From positions 1 to 64,000 of the forward strand of contig JACKMC010000013.1 in NCBI GenBank assembly GCA_024235595.1: a DNA stretch of 64,000 nt, in the 5' to 3' direction. Below the pieces are notes generated by a model. The model was not told the origin of the DNA, searched no databases, and was given only the letters and a program-made list of their open reading frames with translations. Each line of letters opens with the position of its first letter. Position 1 is the stretch's first letter. The position numbers and the translations under genes are program-made. The stretch comes from Zoogloeaceae bacterium. Lineage in GTDB: Bacteria > Pseudomonadota > Gammaproteobacteria > Burkholderiales > Rhodocyclaceae. Positions 1 through 8,601 of the stretch are shown here, in pieces.

Positions 1-12
1 GGCAGCATTCAT
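1..12 (-). CDS. Start of an unidentified gene running off the left edge
   Basis: Only the first four codons (Met-Asn-Ala-Ala) lie inside the window. An ATG at 12-10 on the minus strand is preceded by a GAGGAAA ribosome binding site at good spacing. An FNR/DNR-type box about 115 bp upstream (121-134) suggests a gene induced by low oxygen or NO, in keeping with the divergent norCB operon. The product cannot be identified from four residues. Confidence 0.45.
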
Positions 13-120
13 CTCGTTTCCTCAATCGTATAGGTACAGGATGCAACCCGGCGGACATGCCGGGCACCGCAGGTCTGCATCGCACGCACCACTCGTAGCA
101 CGGGAGGCCGCCTCCAATGA

Positions 121-134
121 TTGACCCGCATCAA
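121..134 (-). promoter_or_regulatory. FNR/DNR-type box for the left-edge gene
   Basis: TTGAC-CCGC-ATCAA matches the FNR/ANR/DNR palindrome TTGAT-N4-ATCAA at 9 of 10 positions. A class II arrangement on the minus strand would put the -10 hexamer at 97-92 (TACGAG) and the start of transcription near 86, leaving a leader of about 75 nt before the ATG at 12. Confidence 0.55.
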
Positions 135-269
135 GCGGCCGAAGAATCCCCGGCTTAGGCACCCTGTGCGCGAGCCACCTTCGAGCCGGGCGGGTTCGCG
201 CTCCCTCGCCCCCGCAGCGCCGTCGCGGCCCGCCCCGGCCGACCGGGGCGAGTCAAAGGCAAGCCACGA

Positions 270-331
270 CCCCGAAAGCAGGGGCCAAAGTCGCTGGACC
301 CCGGCCTTCGCCGGGGCGACGAATCGGAAGC
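270..331 (+). repeat. Dispersed palindromic (REP-like) repeat, copy 1
   Basis: The core is CTGGA, then the hairpin CCCCGGCC-TT-CGCCGGGG, then CGACGAATCG at about 294-326. The same core, and part of its left flank (AGCA..GG..CAAAG), recurs near 63560-63611. A stem variant (TTCCGGCC..CGCCGGAA) sits in the 292-bp tandem repeats. Such short stem-loop repeats are common between genes in betaproteobacteria. Confidence 0.6.
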
Positions 332-614
332 GGGAGCCGTACCCAGGCTTGAGGCACGACTGACCTGTCGAGCGACACCAGGATTCGACCCTTGGGTCAA
401 TCAACGCTCCGCTCCGATCGAGGCAAGTGCGGCGGCCTTCTCTATTCGTCGTTACAAGAAAGAAGGCGGCCTTGCTGGGCGAGATCCGGCCAATGACCGG
501 CGGCCGGGAGCCGGCAAGGCATTCCCCTTCGGCACAGCCTATCGCCCCCCAGCCGGCGGGATTCAGAGCAAGCGCGGCCCCCGGCCCCGCCCCGGATCGC
601 ACGTACACGCGGCC

Positions 615-628
615 TTGACTGGTATCAA
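615..628 (+). promoter_or_regulatory. FNR/DNR-type box upstream of norCB
   Basis: TTGAC-TGGT-ATCAA matches the FNR/DNR consensus at 9 of 10 positions. Its centre (621.5) is about 83 bp before the norC ATG. A class II position at -41.5 would place +1 near 663 and a weak -10 (CAACAT) at 652-657. An NO- and oxygen-responsive Dnr/NnrR regulator is the expected activator of norCB, but no such regulator gene lies in the window. Confidence 0.65.
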
Positions 629-704
629 GGAGCCACGCACACGCTGTGGCGCAACATGCGCCCCAAGCTGCGTATTGCAGCGAACCAGGAATCAGGGAGG
701 CTCC

Positions 705-1133
705 ATGAGCGGTACATTCACCAAATCCATGGCGCGTAATATCTTTTACGGTGGGACGGTGTTTTTCGTCCTGCTGTTTCTAGCGCTGACCTTCGACACC
801 ATGAAGGTCTTACCGCAAAGGGATAATCGCGCCAATCTCACCCAGTCTGTCATCAACGGCAAGAAAATCTGGGAAACCCGCAACTGCATCGGTTGCCACA
901 CGCTGCTTGGCGAAGGCGCGTATTTCGCGCCCGAGCTGGGCAACGTCTACACCCGTCGCGGGCCGGAGTTCATCAAGGCCTGGATCATGGGCCAGCCCAC
1001 CGGCGCACCCGGCCGTCGCCAGATGCCCCAGTTCAACCTCACGCCGCAGGAGTTGGACGACATCGTAGCCTTCCTCAAATACAGCTCCGAGATCGATACC
1101 GCACGGAAATGGCCGCCCAATATCGAAGGGTGA
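705..1133 (+). CDS. norC: Nitric oxide reductase subunit C (cytochrome c subunit)
   Basis: This is the membrane-anchored monoheme cytochrome c that passes electrons from periplasmic donors to NorB in the cNOR complex (2 NO to N2O). The 142-residue protein has one N-terminal transmembrane helix (about 13-31), the haem motif CIGCH at 61-65 and a likely axial Met107 (RRQMPQF). The ATG at 705 is chosen because it follows AGGGAGG at 694-700; upstream in-frame codons would add a non-family extension. It is followed by norB after a 142-bp gap. An FNR-type box lies upstream. Confidence 0.95.
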   Translation: MSGTFTKSMARNIFYGGTVFFVLLFLALTFDTMKVLPQRDNRANLTQSVINGKKIWETRNCIGCHTLLGEGAYFAPELGNVYTRRGPEFIKAWIMGQPTGAPGRRQMPQFNLTPQELDDIVAFLKYSSEIDTARKWPPNIEG

Positions 1134-1275
1134 TCGCAAGGCGGTGATTCGAAATTCGGAGTTCGGAATTGGAGGGTGAGCCCGCAGCCGCTGTGCAGAC
1201 CCCTGGCTGGCCAGCCCGATCCAATCACGAATCACCAATCACCAAGAAACCACCCATCGACGCAAGGAGATGACA

Positions 1276-2655
1276 ATGCAATACAAATCCCAGGCCGTCG
1301 CGAAGCCGTATTTCATCGCGGCAATCGGCCTTTTCGTCGGACAGATACTGTTTGGCCTCATCATGGGCCTGCAGTACGTGGTCGGCGATTTCCTGTTCCC
1401 CGCGATTCCATTCAACATCGCCCGGATGGTGCATACCAACCTGCTGATCGTGTGGCTGCTGTTCGGCTTCATGGGCTCGTCCTACTACCTCGTTCCCGAG
1501 GAAACCGAAACCGAACTGTGGTCGCCCAAGCTGGCGATCGCACTGTTCTGGATCTTCCTCGTGGCGGGCGCGCTGACCATCGTCGGCTATCTCTCGCTAC
1601 CTTACGCCAAGCTCGCGGAGCTGACCGGCAACGACCTGCTCGAGACCATGGGACGCGAATTCCTCGAGCAGCCGCTGATCACCAAGGTCGGCATCGTGGT
1701 GGTCGCGCTGGCCTTCCTGTTCAACATCACCATGACCACGCTCAAGGGCCGCAAGACCTCGATCGTGCTGGTGCTGCTGCTCGGCCTGTGGGGTCTCGCG
1801 GTGATGTTCCTGTTCTCGTTCTACAACCCGCACAACCTGGTACTGGACAAGTTCTACTGGTGGTGGGTGGTCCATCTCTGGGTTGAGGGCGTGTGGGAAC
1901 TGATCCTCGGTGCGCTGCTCGCCTTCGTGCTGATCAAGGTGACCGGTGTCGACCGCGAAGTGATCGAGAAGTGGCTCTACGTGATCATCACCCTGACCCT
2001 GATCACCGGCATCATCGGTACCGGTCACCACTACTTCTGGATCGGTGCGCCGGAATACTGGCAGTGGTGGGGTTCGATCTTCTCGGCGCTCGAGCCGATC
2101 CCCTTCTTCGCCATGACGATCTTCGCCTTCAACATGGTCAACCGTCGTCGTCGCGACCACCCGAACCGTGCAGCAACCCTGTGGGCACTGGGTACCGGCG
2201 TGATGTCCTTCCTCGGCGCCGGCGTGTGGGGTTTCCTGCACACCCTGGCTCCGGTGAACTACTACACCCATGGCACCCAGATCACCGCCGCACACGGCCA
2301 CATGTCCTTCTATGGCGCGTATGCAATGGTGGTGCTGTGCGTGATCAGCTATGCCATGCCGGTGCTGCGCGGCCGCGCTGCCAACAGCAACAAGGCCCAG
2401 GTGATGGAGATGTGGAGCTTCTGGCTGATGACGGTCTCGATGGTCTTCATCACCCTCTTCCTCACCGCCGCCGGTGTGCTTCAGGTGTGGCTGCAGCGCT
2501 ACAGCGACACGCCGATGCCGTTCATGCAGGCCCAGGACCAGATCAGCCTGTTCTACTGGATGCGTGAAGGTGCTGGCGTGTTCTTCCTGATCGGCCTCAT
2601 CATCTACATCGTGAGCTTCTTCATCAAGGGCGAGACAAGAGCTCAAGCGGCCTGA
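1276..2655 (+). CDS. norB: Nitric oxide reductase subunit B (catalytic)
   Basis: NorB is the haem b / haem b3-FeB catalytic subunit of cNOR, in the cytoplasmic membrane. The 459-residue product has about 12 transmembrane helices. Expected ligands are present: His53 and His342 for low-spin haem, His340 for haem b3, and His200, His251 and His252 for FeB. The NOR-specific glutamates Glu204 and Glu208 follow His200 (HLWVEGVWE). An ATG at 1270 is in frame, but AAGGAG at 1264-1269 touches it; the ATG at 1276 has six-base spacing and gives the usual MQYKSQAVAKPYF start. A strong terminator follows. Confidence 0.97.
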   Translation: MQYKSQAVAKPYFIAAIGLFVGQILFGLIMGLQYVVGDFLFPAIPFNIARMVHTNLLIVWLLFGFMGSSYYLVPEETETELWSPKLAIALFWIFLVAGALTIVGYLSLPYAKLAELTGNDLLETMGREFLEQPLITKVGIVVVALAFLFNITMTTLKGRKTSIVLVLLLGLWGLAVMFLFSFYNPHNLVLDKFYWWWVVHLWVEGVWELILGALLAFVLIKVTGVDREVIEKWLYVIITLTLITGIIGTGHHYFWIGAPEYWQWWGSIFSALEPIPFFAMTIFAFNMVNRRRRDHPNRAATLWALGTGVMSFLGAGVWGFLHTLAPVNYYTHGTQITAAHGHMSFYGAYAMVVLCVISYAMPVLRGRAANSNKAQVMEMWSFWLMTVSMVFITLFLTAAGVLQVWLQRYSDTPMPFMQAQDQISLFYWMREGAGVFFLIGLIIYIVSFFIKGETRAQAA

Positions 2656-2679
2656 TTGCGAAGGTCCCAGGGCAAACCG

Positions 2680-2708
2680 GGGGCGAGCCGAAAGGCTCGC
2701 CCCTTTTT
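2680..2708 (+). terminator. Rho-independent terminator of norCB
   Basis: A perfect 10-bp stem (GGGGCGAGCC / GGCTCGCCCC) with a GAAA loop is followed directly by five T residues. It lies 25 bp after the norB stop codon, so norCB is transcribed separately from norEFQ. Confidence 0.9.
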
Positions 2709-2879
2709 CCTTTCAACCGGCAAACCGCAATCGCGCGGGCAGCGCATTCACTCGCCGGGTGATCGTTGCCGACACCAAAAATCGTCAAAGCTTCACTCTC
2801 TTGCCCATAGGTGGGAGCGGTCAACTGCGGTTTCCAGCTTCAAGGGCCACGTTGCCATGCCGCGGCAGCCACGGCGGGC

Positions 2880-4325
2880 TCACAACAAGGGGCTCGCCAG
2901 GCGCGCGGTATTCTCGGCAAGGCGGCGCAGCGGCGAGCGCTGCTGCCAGGCGGTGAGCTCCAGCGCCTTCGAATCCGCCTCATAGCGTTTCTGCAGCGCC
3001 CTCACCGACTGGCTCAGCGCGGTATCGTAGGCGATCACCGTGAGCTCGAAGTTGAGCCTGAGGCTGCGAATATCGAGGTTGAAGGTGCCGAACAGCGTGA
3101 GTTCGCCATCGACGGTGAGGCTCTTGGTGTGCAGCAGGCCGCCATTGAACTCGCAGATCTTCACTCCCGCCTGCATGAGATTGTCGAAGAAGGATCGGCT
3201 GGCATAGCGCACCATTCGCGAATCCACCCGCGCCGGCACGATCAGCGTCACCTCCACGCCTCGCAGCGCGGCCGATTCGAGCGCCAGCAGCACGGCTTCA
3301 TCGGGGACGAAATACGGCGTGGTGATGATGAGCTCGCGGCGCGCCTCGTAGATCGCGGTAAGGACCAGGCGGCGAATGTTGTCGCCCGAGCGATCGGGGC
3401 CGGATGGCACCATCTGCACCACCGAGCCACCGCTGCGGCATGTCGTCGCGAGCAGTGGCCCCTCCGCCAATTCACCGGTTTCGGCCAACCAGTCGCCGGA
3501 AAAGACCATCTGCAGCGCGGCAACCGGCGCGCCCTCGATGCGCAGCATTGCATCCACCCACCTGCCCACGCCAGCCTTCTGCCTGAAGAACGACGGATCG
3601 ACCAGGTTCATGCTGCCGGTGTAGGCGATGCCGCCGTCGATCACCACCAACTTGCGATGAAGCCGAAGGTCCATGCGCACGAAGGCTGCACGCACCAGCC
3701 CAACCGGCAGCGCCGCAACCAGCCGCACACCTGCGGCCTCGAGGCGCCTGCGCCAGGGTCCGTCGAGAAAGCTCTTGCTGCCGACGCTGTCGAGCAACAC
3801 TCGGCAGGTAACCCCGCGCCGTGCCGCCCGCTCCAGGGCCAGCGCCACCTCGTCGGCCTGGCCGCCCTCGCTCCAGATATAGAAAGTCATGTCGCAGCTC
3901 CGGGTCGCCGCGTCGATGTCGTGCGCGACCGCGCCCAGAATCTCCGCGGCGTCGTCGATGAGGCGAACGTCCGCGCCGCCGAGCGGTGGAAAGCCCGTTG
4001 AGGCGTCGGCCAGGCGCGCCAGCAGCCCCTGCCCGACCGGCATCTGGCCTGCGTCGGCACGGCATTCGCCCGGCAGGCCGGTCAACCACCGCGCAAGTGG
4101 CTCGCGCATCTGCAACATCCGCCTCACCCGGCGCCGACCCAGCGGCCGCTCGCCGATCAAGACGTACAATGCCAGCCCCACATAGGGCACCGTCACCACC
4201 AGCAGCAACCACGCGAGCGAGGTGCCAGGGTAGAGGCGCCTCGATACCACCCGCAGCACCACCACGATGACGAGCAGCAGGTGCATGATCCATGCGACAT
4301 TGCCTATCCAGCTCAGTCCTTCCAC
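2880..4325 (-). CDS. cls: Cardiolipin synthase (phospholipase D family)
   Basis: This bacterial ClsA-type enzyme condenses phosphatidylglycerol units to cardiolipin at the inner membrane. The 481-residue product has two N-terminal transmembrane helices (about 12-28 and 36-57) and two complete HKD motifs: H223-K225-D230 (HRKLVVID) and H399-K401-D406 (HTKSLTVD), each followed by the expected GS/GT-x-N segment. The start is a GTG preceded by GAGGG. It is convergent with norB and divergent from norE, and it separates the two nor operons. No link to denitrification is evident beyond position. Confidence 0.92.
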   Translation of the reverse strand: MEGLSWIGNVAWIMHLLLVIVVVLRVVSRRLYPGTSLAWLLLVVTVPYVGLALYVLIGERPLGRRRVRRMLQMREPLARWLTGLPGECRADAGQMPVGQGLLARLADASTGFPPLGGADVRLIDDAAEILGAVAHDIDAATRSCDMTFYIWSEGGQADEVALALERAARRGVTCRVLLDSVGSKSFLDGPWRRRLEAAGVRLVAALPVGLVRAAFVRMDLRLHRKLVVIDGGIAYTGSMNLVDPSFFRQKAGVGRWVDAMLRIEGAPVAALQMVFSGDWLAETGELAEGPLLATTCRSGGSVVQMVPSGPDRSGDNIRRLVLTAIYEARRELIITTPYFVPDEAVLLALESAALRGVEVTLIVPARVDSRMVRYASRSFFDNLMQAGVKICEFNGGLLHTKSLTVDGELTLFGTFNLDIRSLRLNFELTVIAYDTALSQSVRALQKRYEADSKALELTAWQQRSPLRRLAENTARLASPLL

Positions 4326-4406
4326 CTTTCCCTCGCGATCGATCCAGACTCATCCAGCCGCTTTGTCGTGCCTGCGCCCACCGCAATTGCCAAGAGCATG
4401 GCAAAC

Positions 4407-4420
4407 TTGGCCGGAATCAA
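4407..4420 (+). promoter_or_regulatory. Weak FNR/DNR-type box upstream of norEFQ
   Basis: TTGGC-CGGA-ATCAA matches the FNR/DNR palindrome at 8 of 10 positions, with a perfect right half. Its centre is about 67 bp before the norE ATG, similar to the geometry at norC. I infer that norEFQ is co-regulated with norCB. Confidence 0.45.
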
Positions 4421-4480
4421 GGAATTCGATGCCCGCACGGCTCATTCTTGCCACTTCGCAGCACTGGTGTATCACGATTC

Positions 4481-5089
4481 ATGGACGCCACCGCCTCACA
4501 GCTTACCCAGACCCACGAACACGACGAGCAGTTCCAGACGCCCCCCGGCGACCTCGCGATCTGGTTCTTCATCCTCGCCGAGCTGCTTGCGTTCGCCGTG
4601 TTCTTTTCCGCCTATGCGTTTGCCCGGGCCAACGACGTTGCCCTGTTCAACGAGATGCAGCAAGAGGTCGATCGCAATCTCGGCGCGCTCAACACGGTTT
4701 TCCTGATAACCGCCTCATGGTGCGTGGCCCGCGCAGTGCACGCCGTGACCCGACTGGGCCAAAACCGGATTGCCTCGCACTGGTTGCTCGGCGGCATCTT
4801 CTGCGGCGCAGGCTTCCTGGTTGTGAAGATGTTCGAGTACAGCGCCAAGTTCGGTGCCGGCATCTCGCTGTCGACGAATACCTTCTGGATGTTCTACCTG
4901 TCGCTCACCTTCTTCCACTTCATGCACGTGATCCTCGGCATGGTGATCCTCTGCGTACTCTGGGTGCAGACCCGCAAGGGCGGCTACGGCCCCAAGAACG
5001 CCAATGGCCTCGAGAGCGGCGCGGCATACTGGCACATGGTGGATCTCGTCTGGATCGTACTCTTCCCGCTCGTATATGTGATGCGCTGA
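4481..5089 (+). CDS. norE: NorE, haem-copper oxidase subunit III-like NOR accessory protein
   Basis: NorE is a membrane protein of the cytochrome oxidase subunit III family, needed for full NOR activity or maturation in denitrifiers. The product has 202 residues with about five transmembrane helices and the family-typical start after a polar N-terminus (PPGDLAIWFFILAELLAF) and a conserved FFHFMHVILG segment. The start Met-Asp-Ala-Thr is chosen by family length; no strong ribosome binding site is seen. Its stop codon overlaps the start of norF. Confidence 0.88.
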   Translation: MDATASQLTQTHEHDEQFQTPPGDLAIWFFILAELLAFAVFFSAYAFARANDVALFNEMQQEVDRNLGALNTVFLITASWCVARAVHAVTRLGQNRIASHWLLGGIFCGAGFLVVKMFEYSAKFGAGISLSTNTFWMFYLSLTFFHFMHVILGMVILCVLWVQTRKGGYGPKNANGLESGAAYWHMVDLVWIVLFPLVYVMR

Positions 5090-5355
5090 TGATGACCACA
5101 CGCAGACTCGACCTCACCCTCGCGGCCCTGCTTGCCGCCACCCTGGCCACCTGGGGCATCGGCGAAGCCGGGGCCGCTGGCGTACTCGCGATGATTGCGA
5201 TGCTGGCGCTCACCTTCTTCAAGGGCCGCCTCATCGCGCTCGAATTCATGGGCCTGCGCCCGGTGAAGCTCTTCTGGCGAGCCATGCTGATAGGCTGGCT
5301 GGTGCTGGTGCTCGGCCTGATCGCGCTCGCCTACTGGATCGGCCTGCCGGCCTGA
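5089..5355 (+). CDS. norF: NorF-like small membrane protein
   Basis: This 88-residue protein has three predicted transmembrane helices (about 9-28, 31-46 and 64-85), resembling NorF and cytochrome oxidase subunit IV-like proteins (central FFKGRLIALEFMGLR). It starts with two Met codons overlapping the norE stop (ATGATG at 5089-5094), which implies translational coupling. It is followed 17 bp later by norQ. The norF name rests on position and topology as much as sequence. Confidence 0.75.
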   Translation: MMTTRRLDLTLAALLAATLATWGIGEAGAAGVLAMIAMLALTFFKGRLIALEFMGLRPVKLFWRAMLIGWLVLVLGLIALAYWIGLPA

Positions 5356-5372
5356 ACTCTTGGAATCGAAAA

Positions 5373-6176
5373 ATGGACACCCGCGTGACTACGCCTGCCG
5401 AACTACCCTTCTACCAGGCCTCGGGCAACGAGATCGAGCTTTTCGAGCATGCCTGGCGAAATCGACTGCCGCTGCTGATCAAGGGGCCGACCGGAGTCGG
5501 CAAGACGCGCTTCGTCGCCTACATGGCCGCCCGGCTCGGCCTGCCGCTGTTTACCGTGGCCTGCCATGACGACCTGACCGCGGCGGATCTGGTGGGCCGT
5601 CACCTGATCGGCGACGGCCAGACGGTATGGTGCGACGGACCGCTCACCCGTGCGGTGCGCGAGGGCGGCATCTGCTATCTCGACGAAGTCGTCGAGGCGC
5701 GCAAGGACACCACCGTGGTGATCCACCCGCTCGCCGACGATCGCCGCGTGCTGCCGATCGACCGTACCGGCGAGCAGCTCCAGGCACCCGACGGTTTCAT
5801 GCTGGTGATGAGCTACAACCCCGGCTACCAGAACTTTCTCAAGGGGCTCAAGCCTTCCACCCGTCAGCGCTTCGTCTCGCTGCGCTTCGACTTCCCGGCG
5901 AGCGAACGCGAGGAAGCGATCCTCATCGGCGAGGCCGCTTGCGATCCGATGCTTGCGCGGCAGCTGGTCTCGATTGCGCGCAGCCTGCGTGCGCTGAAGG
6001 ACGTCGATCTCGATGAGGTCGTGTCCACCCGCCTGCTCGTCTATGCGGCCAAGCTGGTCAAGGTCGGGCTCTCGCCGATCGAAGCCTGCAGGGCGTCGCT
6101 GGTCGAGAGCCTCACCGACGACCCAGAAGTGGCCGAGGCGCTGATGGAAGTCGTCAGCGCCACCTTCGGCCGTTGA
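5373..6176 (+). CDS. norQ: NorQ, MoxR-type AAA+ ATPase for NOR activation
   Basis: NorQ works with NorD to insert the non-haem FeB iron into NorB. The 267-residue MoxR-family protein has Walker A GPTGVGKT (about 38-45), Walker B ICYLDEV (about 99-105) and the family segment VMSYNPGYQ. Its length is normal. It is the last gene of norEFQ. Its partner norD, usually adjacent, lies 6 kb downstream at 12290. Confidence 0.93.
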   Translation: MDTRVTTPAELPFYQASGNEIELFEHAWRNRLPLLIKGPTGVGKTRFVAYMAARLGLPLFTVACHDDLTAADLVGRHLIGDGQTVWCDGPLTRAVREGGICYLDEVVEARKDTTVVIHPLADDRRVLPIDRTGEQLQAPDGFMLVMSYNPGYQNFLKGLKPSTRQRFVSLRFDFPASEREEAILIGEAACDPMLARQLVSIARSLRALKDVDLDEVVSTRLLVYAAKLVKVGLSPIEACRASLVESLTDDPEVAEALMEVVSATFGR

Positions 6177-6246
6177 TCGCCCATCGCGGGCGAACTCGCT
6201 GCACGCCCGGTGCGCGAGCGAACGCGCCGCACCGCGCGCTCCAGGA

Positions 6247-6825
6247 TCAGTCCTCCTCGAGCAGATCCGCCAGCTCGTCGGCGTGGGTCTCCTCCATCGC
6301 GAGAATGCCTTCGAGCATCGAGCGCGTGGTGGGATCCGCGTCACCGAAGAAACGCACCATCTCGCGATAGCCCTCCACCGCGATGCGCTCCGCGATGAGG
6401 TTCTCGCGGATCATCTCGCGCAATGTCGGGGCGGTCACATATTCGGCATGCGAACGGGCGGAAAAGCCAGCCGGGTCGAGCTCGGGCGAGCCGCCGAGCT
6501 GTACGATGCGCTTGGCGAGCAGGTCGGCATGAGCCAGCTCTTCGTTTGAGTGCACCAGGAATTCGGCCGCGATCGGCTCGGCGTTGATGCCCCGGGCGAC
6601 GAAATGGTGGTGGCGATAGCGCATCACGCAAACCATTTCGGTCGCCAACGCAGCATTGAGAACGGCCACTGCCTGAGCCGGATCGATCCCGTAGCCGGAG
6701 ACCACCGCCCCGTCGTCGATATCCTTGCGTGCGCGCTTGCGCAGGCTCGCGACATCCGAAAGGAACCCGGACGCCTCTCGCTGCCTGGCCCTGGATTTGC
6801 CCTTTTTCGCAGCCGTCGCTGTCAT
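6247..6825 (-). CDS. Ferritin-like / bacterioferritin-type protein
   Basis: This ferritin-like four-helix protein has 192 residues, with iron-site signatures spread over helices: E and H in MVCVMRYRHHHF, ExxxH in NEELAHADLL, E in LIAERIAVEGYREM and ExxH in MEETHADELADLL. The N-terminus (about 25 residues) is Lys/Arg-rich and may bind DNA or be flexible, as in some Dps or bacterioferritin-like proteins. The ATG at 6825 follows AGGAG at seven-base spacing; a TTG six bases upstream is less likely. It is convergent with norQ. A role in iron storage or peroxide protection is inferred. Confidence 0.8.
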   Translation of the reverse strand: MTATAAKKGKSRARQREASGFLSDVASLRKRARKDIDDGAVVSGYGIDPAQAVAVLNAALATEMVCVMRYRHHHFVARGINAEPIAAEFLVHSNEELAHADLLAKRIVQLGGSPELDPAGFSARSHAEYVTAPTLREMIRENLIAERIAVEGYREMVRFFGDADPTTRSMLEGILAMEETHADELADLLEED

Positions 6826-6850
6826 TCGCAACTCCTCTGAGTGATTGAAG

Positions 6851-6872
6851 GAACGCCCCCGCGGGGGCGTTC
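6851..6872. terminator. GC-rich hairpin between the ferritin-like and entericidin genes
   Basis: GAACGCCCCC and GGGGGCGTTC form a perfect 10-bp stem just after the entericidin stop codon and 26 bp before the ferritin-like ATG. There is no T-run on either side, so it may be an attenuating or mRNA-stabilising hairpin and not a full terminator. Confidence 0.5.
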
Positions 6873-6877
6873 TGGCC

Positions 6878-7018
6878 TTACATCTTCTGCTTCACGTCCT
6901 TGGCCGTTTCCTGCACCTTCTCGCCACCAGCCTCGATATCCTTGCCGGCACCGGCGATGGTGTTGCACCCGCCGATCAGGAAAGCCGCCGCCACCAGCAT
7001 TGCAATCGTCGCTTTCAT
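6878..7018 (-). CDS. Entericidin A/B-family small lipoprotein
   Basis: This 46-residue lipoprotein reads MKATIAMLVAAAFLIGGC followed by NTIAGAGKDIEAGGEKVQET. It has a signal peptide with lipobox (IGG-Cys18) and the entericidin-type NTIxGAGKDIxxxG core with a Lys-rich tail. AAGGAG precedes the ATG. In enterobacteria this family is linked to envelope stress and stationary phase; the role here is unknown. Confidence 0.9.
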   Translation of the reverse strand: MKATIAMLVAAAFLIGGCNTIAGAGKDIEAGGEKVQETAKDVKQKM

Positions 7019-7143
7019 TTCATTCTCCTTGTGGTTGGCCTCTCGAAGGCCCGAGCAGCCAGTGCCTGCACTGGATGACGCATCGAGCTGTTACCATCGT
7101 ATGAAATCAGGATTGCCCAGGATGTCGGATTAGGAGGAAACCC

Positions 7144-8601
7144 ATGTCGGACGAATCCTGCACGATTCCCCCAGCACCCGCCGCTCCCGAAGAGCAAGCA
7201 ATGACCTCGACCGCAAGCGCCCATGCCCCACGCAAGACACATCGCATCACGCAGATGTGGCCCCATGTGCTGCTTGCATGCGGCTGCGCGATTTCAATAA
7301 CCCTGCTTGCCACCAGCTACGTCCAGTCCTCGCTCGGTGTCGAGGCGGTCGGTGCGCTGCGCAACCAGGCCGCCCGCATCGATCGCCTCGACCGCTTGCA
7401 GATGCAACTGGTCGACGCCGAAACCGGCGTGAGAGGCTATCTTCTGACCAGCGAGGCACTTTACCTCGAGCCGTACGAAGCCGCGGCTGCGGCGCTCCCG
7501 GAGACGATTCGGGCCTTGCGTGCGGATTTCGCACCCTTGCCCGAAGAGCAATCGCGACTGCTCAAGCTGGTTGACCTGGTGGACCGCAAGCGTGAGGTCT
7601 TGGGGCTCGCGATTGCCGCGAGAACCCTGGACCAGGATGTCGAAGGCGAATTCGAGGGCAAGCTCCTGATGGACGAAGCCCGGGACCTCGTCGGCGTGCT
7701 GCGTGCGAACCTGGTTGCCTATGGCGAACGGAACATCGATCAATCACTGCGCAACTTCCGCCAAACCCGCGTCGCGGGCATCCTGCTGGCCAGCGGTTCG
7801 CTGGTGCTGCTGTTGCTGCTGTTCGCGGTCTTGCAGCGCCAGTTCGAACTGCGCGAGCGCATTGCCGGACTGCTTGCGGGTGAAAACCAACGGCTCGACC
7901 GCGAGGTACGTGCCCGTACCATCGAGCTGAGCAGCCTGGCGAGCTACCTCACCAATGCCCGCGAAGCCGAGCAAGCCCACCTCGCACGCGAACTTCACGA
8001 CGAACTCGGCGCCCTGCTCACCGCCGCAAAACTCGACGCAGACTGGATCGCGCGAAAACTGCCGCAGGAGGTTCGCGAACATCTCGACACCCGGATCAGC
8101 CGCTTGCAGCACACGCTCAGCGAAGGCATCGCCCTCAAGCGGCGCATCATCGACGACCTGCGGCCGCCGCTACTGAAGGATCTGGGATTGATTGCCGCGC
8201 TCAAGGCCTTGCTGGAGGATTTCGCGATCGACGGCGAGCCCATCGTTCATACCGATCTCCCGGACGAGAACACACCGGGCCTGCCGCCGGAGCAATCGCT
8301 TGCACTGTTCAGGATTGCCCAGGAGTCGCTCACCAACATCCGCAAGTATGCGGCCGCGAAGAACGTCTGGGTGAGCCTCAGGCTGGACGCCGGCGTCGCC
8401 CATCTCGAGGTTCGCGACGATGGCTGCGGCTTCTCGGGCGCCGCACTGCCCGCCGCGTCCCGCCACGGACTTGCCGGCATGAAGCACCGCGTGCAGAGCC
8501 ACGCGGGAAAATTCGAACTGCAGACGGCGCCCGGACAAGGCACCCGCATCAGCGCGCGGATTCCGCTGGACCCGCCTCAGCGAGACGCCACTGCGGCCTG
8601 A
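7144..8601 (+). CDS. Membrane histidine kinase with CHASE3 sensor (NarX/UhpB class)
   Basis: This 485-residue kinase has two transmembrane helices (about 39-59 and 207-229) flanking a periplasmic CHASE3 domain (DAETGVRGYLLTSEALYLEP). A HisKA_3 domain follows with His285 in LARELHDELG, then a HATPase domain (N-box RIAQESLTNIRKYA, DDGCGF, GLAGMKHRV). AGGAGG lies six bases before the ATG. Its 3' end overlaps the convergent receiver gene by 25 bp, and a LuxR-type regulator lies beyond, so the three probably form a signalling set. CHASE3 ligands are unknown. Confidence 0.9.
   Translation: MSDESCTIPPAPAAPEEQAMTSTASAHAPRKTHRITQMWPHVLLACGCAISITLLATSYVQSSLGVEAVGALRNQAARIDRLDRLQMQLVDAETGVRGYLLTSEALYLEPYEAAAAALPETIRALRADFAPLPEEQSRLLKLVDLVDRKREVLGLAIAARTLDQDVEGEFEGKLLMDEARDLVGVLRANLVAYGERNIDQSLRNFRQTRVAGILLASGSLVLLLLLFAVLQRQFELRERIAGLLAGENQRLDREVRARTIELSSLASYLTNAREAEQAHLARELHDELGALLTAAKLDADWIARKLPQEVREHLDTRISRLQHTLSEGIALKRRIIDDLRPPLLKDLGLIAALKALLEDFAIDGEPIVHTDLPDENTPGLPPEQSLALFRIAQESLTNIRKYAAAKNVWVSLRLDAGVAHLEVRDDGCGFSGAALPAASRHGLAGMKHRVQSHAGKFELQTAPGQGTRISARIPLDPPQRDATAA

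Larger units (their letters stand above)
13..704. other. Divergent intergenic region upstream of norC
   Basis: This stretch of about 690 bp lies between the left-edge gene and norC. It holds two FNR-type boxes (121-134 and 615-628) and a copy of a dispersed palindromic repeat (about 270-331). Open frames on both strands here are arginine/proline-rich, lack ribosome binding sites and have no recognisable family, so I treat the region as non-coding. Confidence 0.6.

Noticed and set aside
9..608. 199-codon minus-strand frame upstream of norC
   Set aside because: It is rich in Arg, Gly and Ser, crosses both FNR-type boxes and the dispersed repeat, and matches no family.
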